Shown here: in pieces, positions 6,734 to 8,592 of the stretch
How the letters are laid out: every line of letters begins with the position of its first letter
Position numbering within the stretch: position 1 is the stretch's first letter
Notes under the pieces: model-generated
Databases searched by the model: none
The model's input: the letters and a program-made list of their open reading frames with translations, nothing else
Told to the model about the DNA's origin: nothing
Made by a program: the position numbers and the translations under genes
NCBI GenBank assembly: GCA_009827215.1
Contig: WUAJ01000093.1
Location: 1-8,592, forward strand
DNA length: 8,592 nucleotides
Direction: 5' to 3'
From: Phycisphaeraceae bacterium
GTDB lineage: Bacteria; Planctomycetota; Phycisphaerae; Phycisphaerales; UBA1924

Positions 6734-7885
6734 TTAGAGATTGACGACGGTGTTGGAGTTTGAGCTTTCGACGCAGGCTTCGACGAAGCGGACGCCTTGC
6801 TTTCCGGCGGTCATGGTTGGGATGAGCTGGGCGAGTCGGGTGGGCTCGGTGTTTGTGCGCGCTGCGTTGATGTGGTCGGCGACTCCTCGGTAGATGTTGG
6901 CGAAGGCTTCGAGGTATCCCTCGGGGTGTCCGGCGGGGATGCGTGAGGAGAGCTCGGCGTCTTTGTGGAGGTCTGGGCCGCCTCTTGTGTAGGTGATTGG
7001 GTTGGCGTTGAGTTTGGTGACGACGAGGTTGTCGGGGGTTTCCTGGTTCCATTCGATTGAGCCGAGCTCGCAGTGGACTCGGATGGTCAGGGCGTTGGAC
7101 TTTCCGATGCAGATCTGTGATGCGGTGAGGACGGCGTGGGCGCCGGATTCGTAGTTGATCATTACGCTCGCGTCGTCGTCGAGGGCGCGGTTGGGGACGA
7201 AGGCTTTGAGCGTGGCGTAGACAGATTGCGGTTCTTGATTGGTGATAAACGCGAGGAGGTTCTCGGCGTGGGTGCCGATGTCTCCGAGGGCGCCGGCGAG
7301 TCCGGCTCTGGTTGGGTCGACGCGCCAGGATGCTTGTTTCTGGCCGGTGGATTCGAGGTCGGTTGCGAGCCAGCCTTGGTGGTATTCGACGAAGGCTTTG
7401 CGGAGTGGGCCGAGGTCACCTGAATCGATGAAGGCGCGGGCTTGGCGGACCATGGGGTATCCGGTGTAGTTGTAGGTGACGCAGCAGAGGAGGGATCTGG
7501 AACGAGCGAGTTGCTGGAGTTCTTCGGCTTGCTCAGAAGTGTGGGTCGCGGGTTTGTCGAGGACGACATGGAATCCCGCTTCGAGGGCGGCTTTGGCGAT
7601 GGGGTAGTGCGTGTCGTTGGGGGTGACGATGACGACGAAGTCCACTTTGTCTTTGCGGGCAGACTCGACTTGGAGGAGTTCTTGGTAGGAGGTGTAGGTG
7701 CGGTCGGCGGGGAGTCCAAGTTGTCTGGCGCTTTCTTTGGATCGTTCCGGAGTTGAGGACAGCGCGCCGGCGACGAGGGTGGCGGTGTTGTCGAGGGCGA
7801 TGGCTTTGCGGTGGACTTCTCCGATGAAGGCTCCAGAGCCTCCTCCGATCATGGCGTAGGTCAGGGGGGGTTGGGGGGTGCTCAT
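6734..7885 (-). CDS. Gfo/Idh/MocA-family NAD(P)-dependent sugar oxidoreductase
   Basis: This 383-residue protein has the usual two-domain layout of the family. The N-terminal Rossmann fold starts with MIGGGSGAFIGEVHR (dinucleotide loop, residues 12-26) and contains IVTPNDTHYPIAKAALEAG. The conserved Lys is in DKPAT (K111), and the substrate-side acid/base pair is in GDIGTHAE (D202, H206). ALDDDASVMINYESGAHAVL and IPAGHPEGYLEAFANIY are typical of the subgroup annotated simply as Gfo/Idh/MocA oxidoreductase. No signal peptide is seen, so it should be cytoplasmic. Members oxidise a ring hydroxyl of sugars or inositols, often at C3. The start ATG overlaps the stop of the upstream TIM-barrel gene (ATGA) and has AAGGA 9 bases before it, so the two are translated together. 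Such a pair suggests sugar oxidation followed by isomerisation or hydration. The exact substrate cannot be read from sequence. Confidence 0.94.
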   Translation of the reverse strand: MSTPQPPLTYAMIGGGSGAFIGEVHRKAIALDNTATLVAGALSSTPERSKESARQLGLPADRTYTSYQELLQVESARKDKVDFVVIVTPNDTHYPIAKAALEAGFHVVLDKPATHTSEQAEELQQLARSRSLLCCVTYNYTGYPMVRQARAFIDSGDLGPLRKAFVEYHQGWLATDLESTGQKQASWRVDPTRAGLAGALGDIGTHAENLLAFITNQEPQSVYATLKAFVPNRALDDDASVMINYESGAHAVLTASQICIGKSNALTIRVHCELGSIEWNQETPDNLVVTKLNANPITYTRGGPDLHKDAELSSRIPAGHPEGYLEAFANIYRGVADHINAARTNTEPTRLAQLIPTMTAGKQGVRFVEACVESSNSNTVVNL

Positions 7886-7899
7886 GATTGGTCGTCCTT
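7882..7899 (-). promoter_or_regulatory. ATGA stop/start overlap with internal ribosome binding site (translational coupling)
   Basis: On the minus strand the TGA of the upstream isomerase gene (7884-7882) and the ATG of the oxidoreductase (7885-7883) share bases as ATGA. AAGGA at 7899-7895 lies 9 bases upstream, inside the upstream gene. This fixes the oxidoreductase start and indicates one operon with coupled translation. Confidence 0.88.
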
Positions 7900-8592
7900 G
7901 TCGAATGCGGCGTCGAAGGCGCGGTTGTTGGATGGGAAGTCGAGATTGGCGACAAAGTCGGCGGCTTCAGCGGCGCCGTGCTCGCGGTCCATGGCGCTGT
8001 CTTCCCATTCGACGCTGAGTGGTCCTTGGTAGTTGATGCGGTTGAGGGCGCGGATGATGGATTCGAAGTCGACATCGCCTCGTCCGGGGGAGCGGAAGTC
8101 CCAGCCTCTTCGGTGGTCACCGAAGGAGAGGTGTCCGCCGAGGATGGAGTTGGTGCCGTCGAGGGTTGTGGCGGCGTCTTTGATGTGGACGTGGAAGATG
8201 CGGTCGGGGAAGTGGTTGATGAGCTGGACGGGGTCGAGTCCTTGCCAGATCAGGTGTGAGGGATCGAAGTTGATGCCGAAGGCGGGGTGGTCCCCCACTG
8301 CTTTGAGGGCATGCTTGAAGGTGATGATGTCGTAGGCGATCTCGGTTGGGTGGACTTCGAGGGCGAACTTGATGTTGTGCTTCGAGAAGGCGTCGAGGAT
8401 GGGTGTCCACTGGGAGGCGAAGTGTTGGTATCCCTCGTTGATGTCTTGGTCGGAGGTTGGGGGGAAGAAGTAGAGTTTGTGCCAGATTGGGGAGCCGGTG
8501 AAGCCGTTGACGACGGAGACTCCGAGTTTGCTGGCGGCTTGGGCGGCGTCGATCATGTTGTGGGCGGTGCGTTGTTGGACGCCTTCAGGTTG
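7882..8592 (-). CDS. Sugar phosphate isomerase/epimerase, xylose isomerase-like TIM barrel (5' end cut by window edge)
   Basis: The frame is open to the right edge, giving 236 visible residues. Residues before the internal Met (PEGVQQRTAHNM) already match the family, so the ATG at 8556 is not the start and roughly the first 100 residues or so are missing. The protein belongs to the AP endonuclease 2/xylose isomerase-like TIM-barrel family (PF01261 type). Likely metal ligands are seen in the usual order (visible numbering): Glu79 in ALEVHP, Asp110 in FDPSHLIWQ, His136 in VHIKDA and Glu195 in SVEWED. GFTGSPIWH and GRGDVDFESIIRALN fit the subgroup found beside Gfo/Idh/MocA oxidoreductases. Such enzymes isomerise, epimerise or, in 3-keto-sugar pathways, hydrate sugars in the cytoplasm with a divalent metal. 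It is the upstream gene of the coupled pair. Family is sure; reaction is not. Confidence 0.93.
   Translation of the reverse strand, partial: QPEGVQQRTAHNMIDAAQAASKLGVSVVNGFTGSPIWHKLYFFPPTSDQDINEGYQHFASQWTPILDAFSKHNIKFALEVHPTEIAYDIITFKHALKAVGDHPAFGINFDPSHLIWQGLDPVQLINHFPDRIFHVHIKDAATTLDGTNSILGGHLSFGDHRRGWDFRSPGRGDVDFESIIRALNRINYQGPLSVEWEDSAMDREHGAAEAADFVANLDFPSNNRAFDAAFDKDDQS

Noticed and set aside
7162..8120. Long minus-strand frames rich in Ser, Pro and Thr inside the oxidoreductase/isomerase pair, and plus-strand frames opposite them
   Set aside because: Low-complexity shadows of two well-recognised genes; none has a family signature.
8554..8556. ATG at 8556 as start of the isomerase/epimerase
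   Set aside because: The frame stays open to the edge and the upstream residues match the family, so the gene continues beyond the window.

Overview
The window reads as ordinary chromosomal DNA of a planctomycete, most likely class Phycisphaerae. This is an inference from gene content: a type II secretion-like prepilin with a C-terminal DG motif, a secreted protein ending in a 'GC-type' dockerin pair (…AYGNGCP), a DUF1080 lipoprotein, and a Gfo/Idh/MocA oxidoreductase paired with a sugar-phosphate isomerase/epimerase TIM barrel. No tRNA, rRNA, CRISPR array, insertion sequence, phage gene or attachment site was seen.

Layout: (1) 1-1167 (+) is the C-terminal two thirds of aspartyl-tRNA synthetase, cut by the left edge and followed by a strong rho-independent terminator. 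(2) 1430-2488 (+) is a prepilin-like protein with its own perfect 11-bp terminator hairpin. (3) 2665-5358 (+) is a large secreted protein: signal peptide, a PstS-like substrate-binding region, then a ladder of Ca-binding dockerin/EF-hand-type loops ending in two nearly identical 22-residue repeats; a GC-rich terminator follows. (4) 5528-6721 (+) is a lipoprotein with two DUF1080 domains in tandem. (5) 7885-6734 and 8592-7882 (-) are a translationally coupled pair (ATGA overlap): an upstream TIM-barrel isomerase/epimerase, cut by the right edge, and a downstream NAD(P)-dependent Gfo/Idh/MocA oxidoreductase. They converge on the DUF1080 gene with only 12 bases between stop codons.

How they work together: the three + strand genes on the left each end in their own terminator and look like independent units. 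On the right, DUF1080 protein, Gfo/Idh/MocA oxidoreductase and TIM-barrel isomerase are the enzyme classes of the 3-keto-glycoside route, in which a sugar is oxidised at C3, the glycosidic bond is cleaved by elimination, and the product is hydrated or isomerised. The neighbourhood therefore plausibly serves glycoside breakdown, although the DUF1080 gene lies on the opposite strand and its product is predicted to be exported while the oxidoreductase is predicted to be cytoplasmic.

Two compositional signals cut across the genes. The + strand is G-rich over genes of both orientations, which suggests replication-strand skew. The dockerin gene escapes this, uses C-ending codons and has no TTA, CTA or TCA codon, which suggests selection for high expression. 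No clearly undescribed system was found; the most interesting items are the tandem DUF1080 lipoprotein next to a keto-sugar gene pair and the PstS-like/dockerin fusion.
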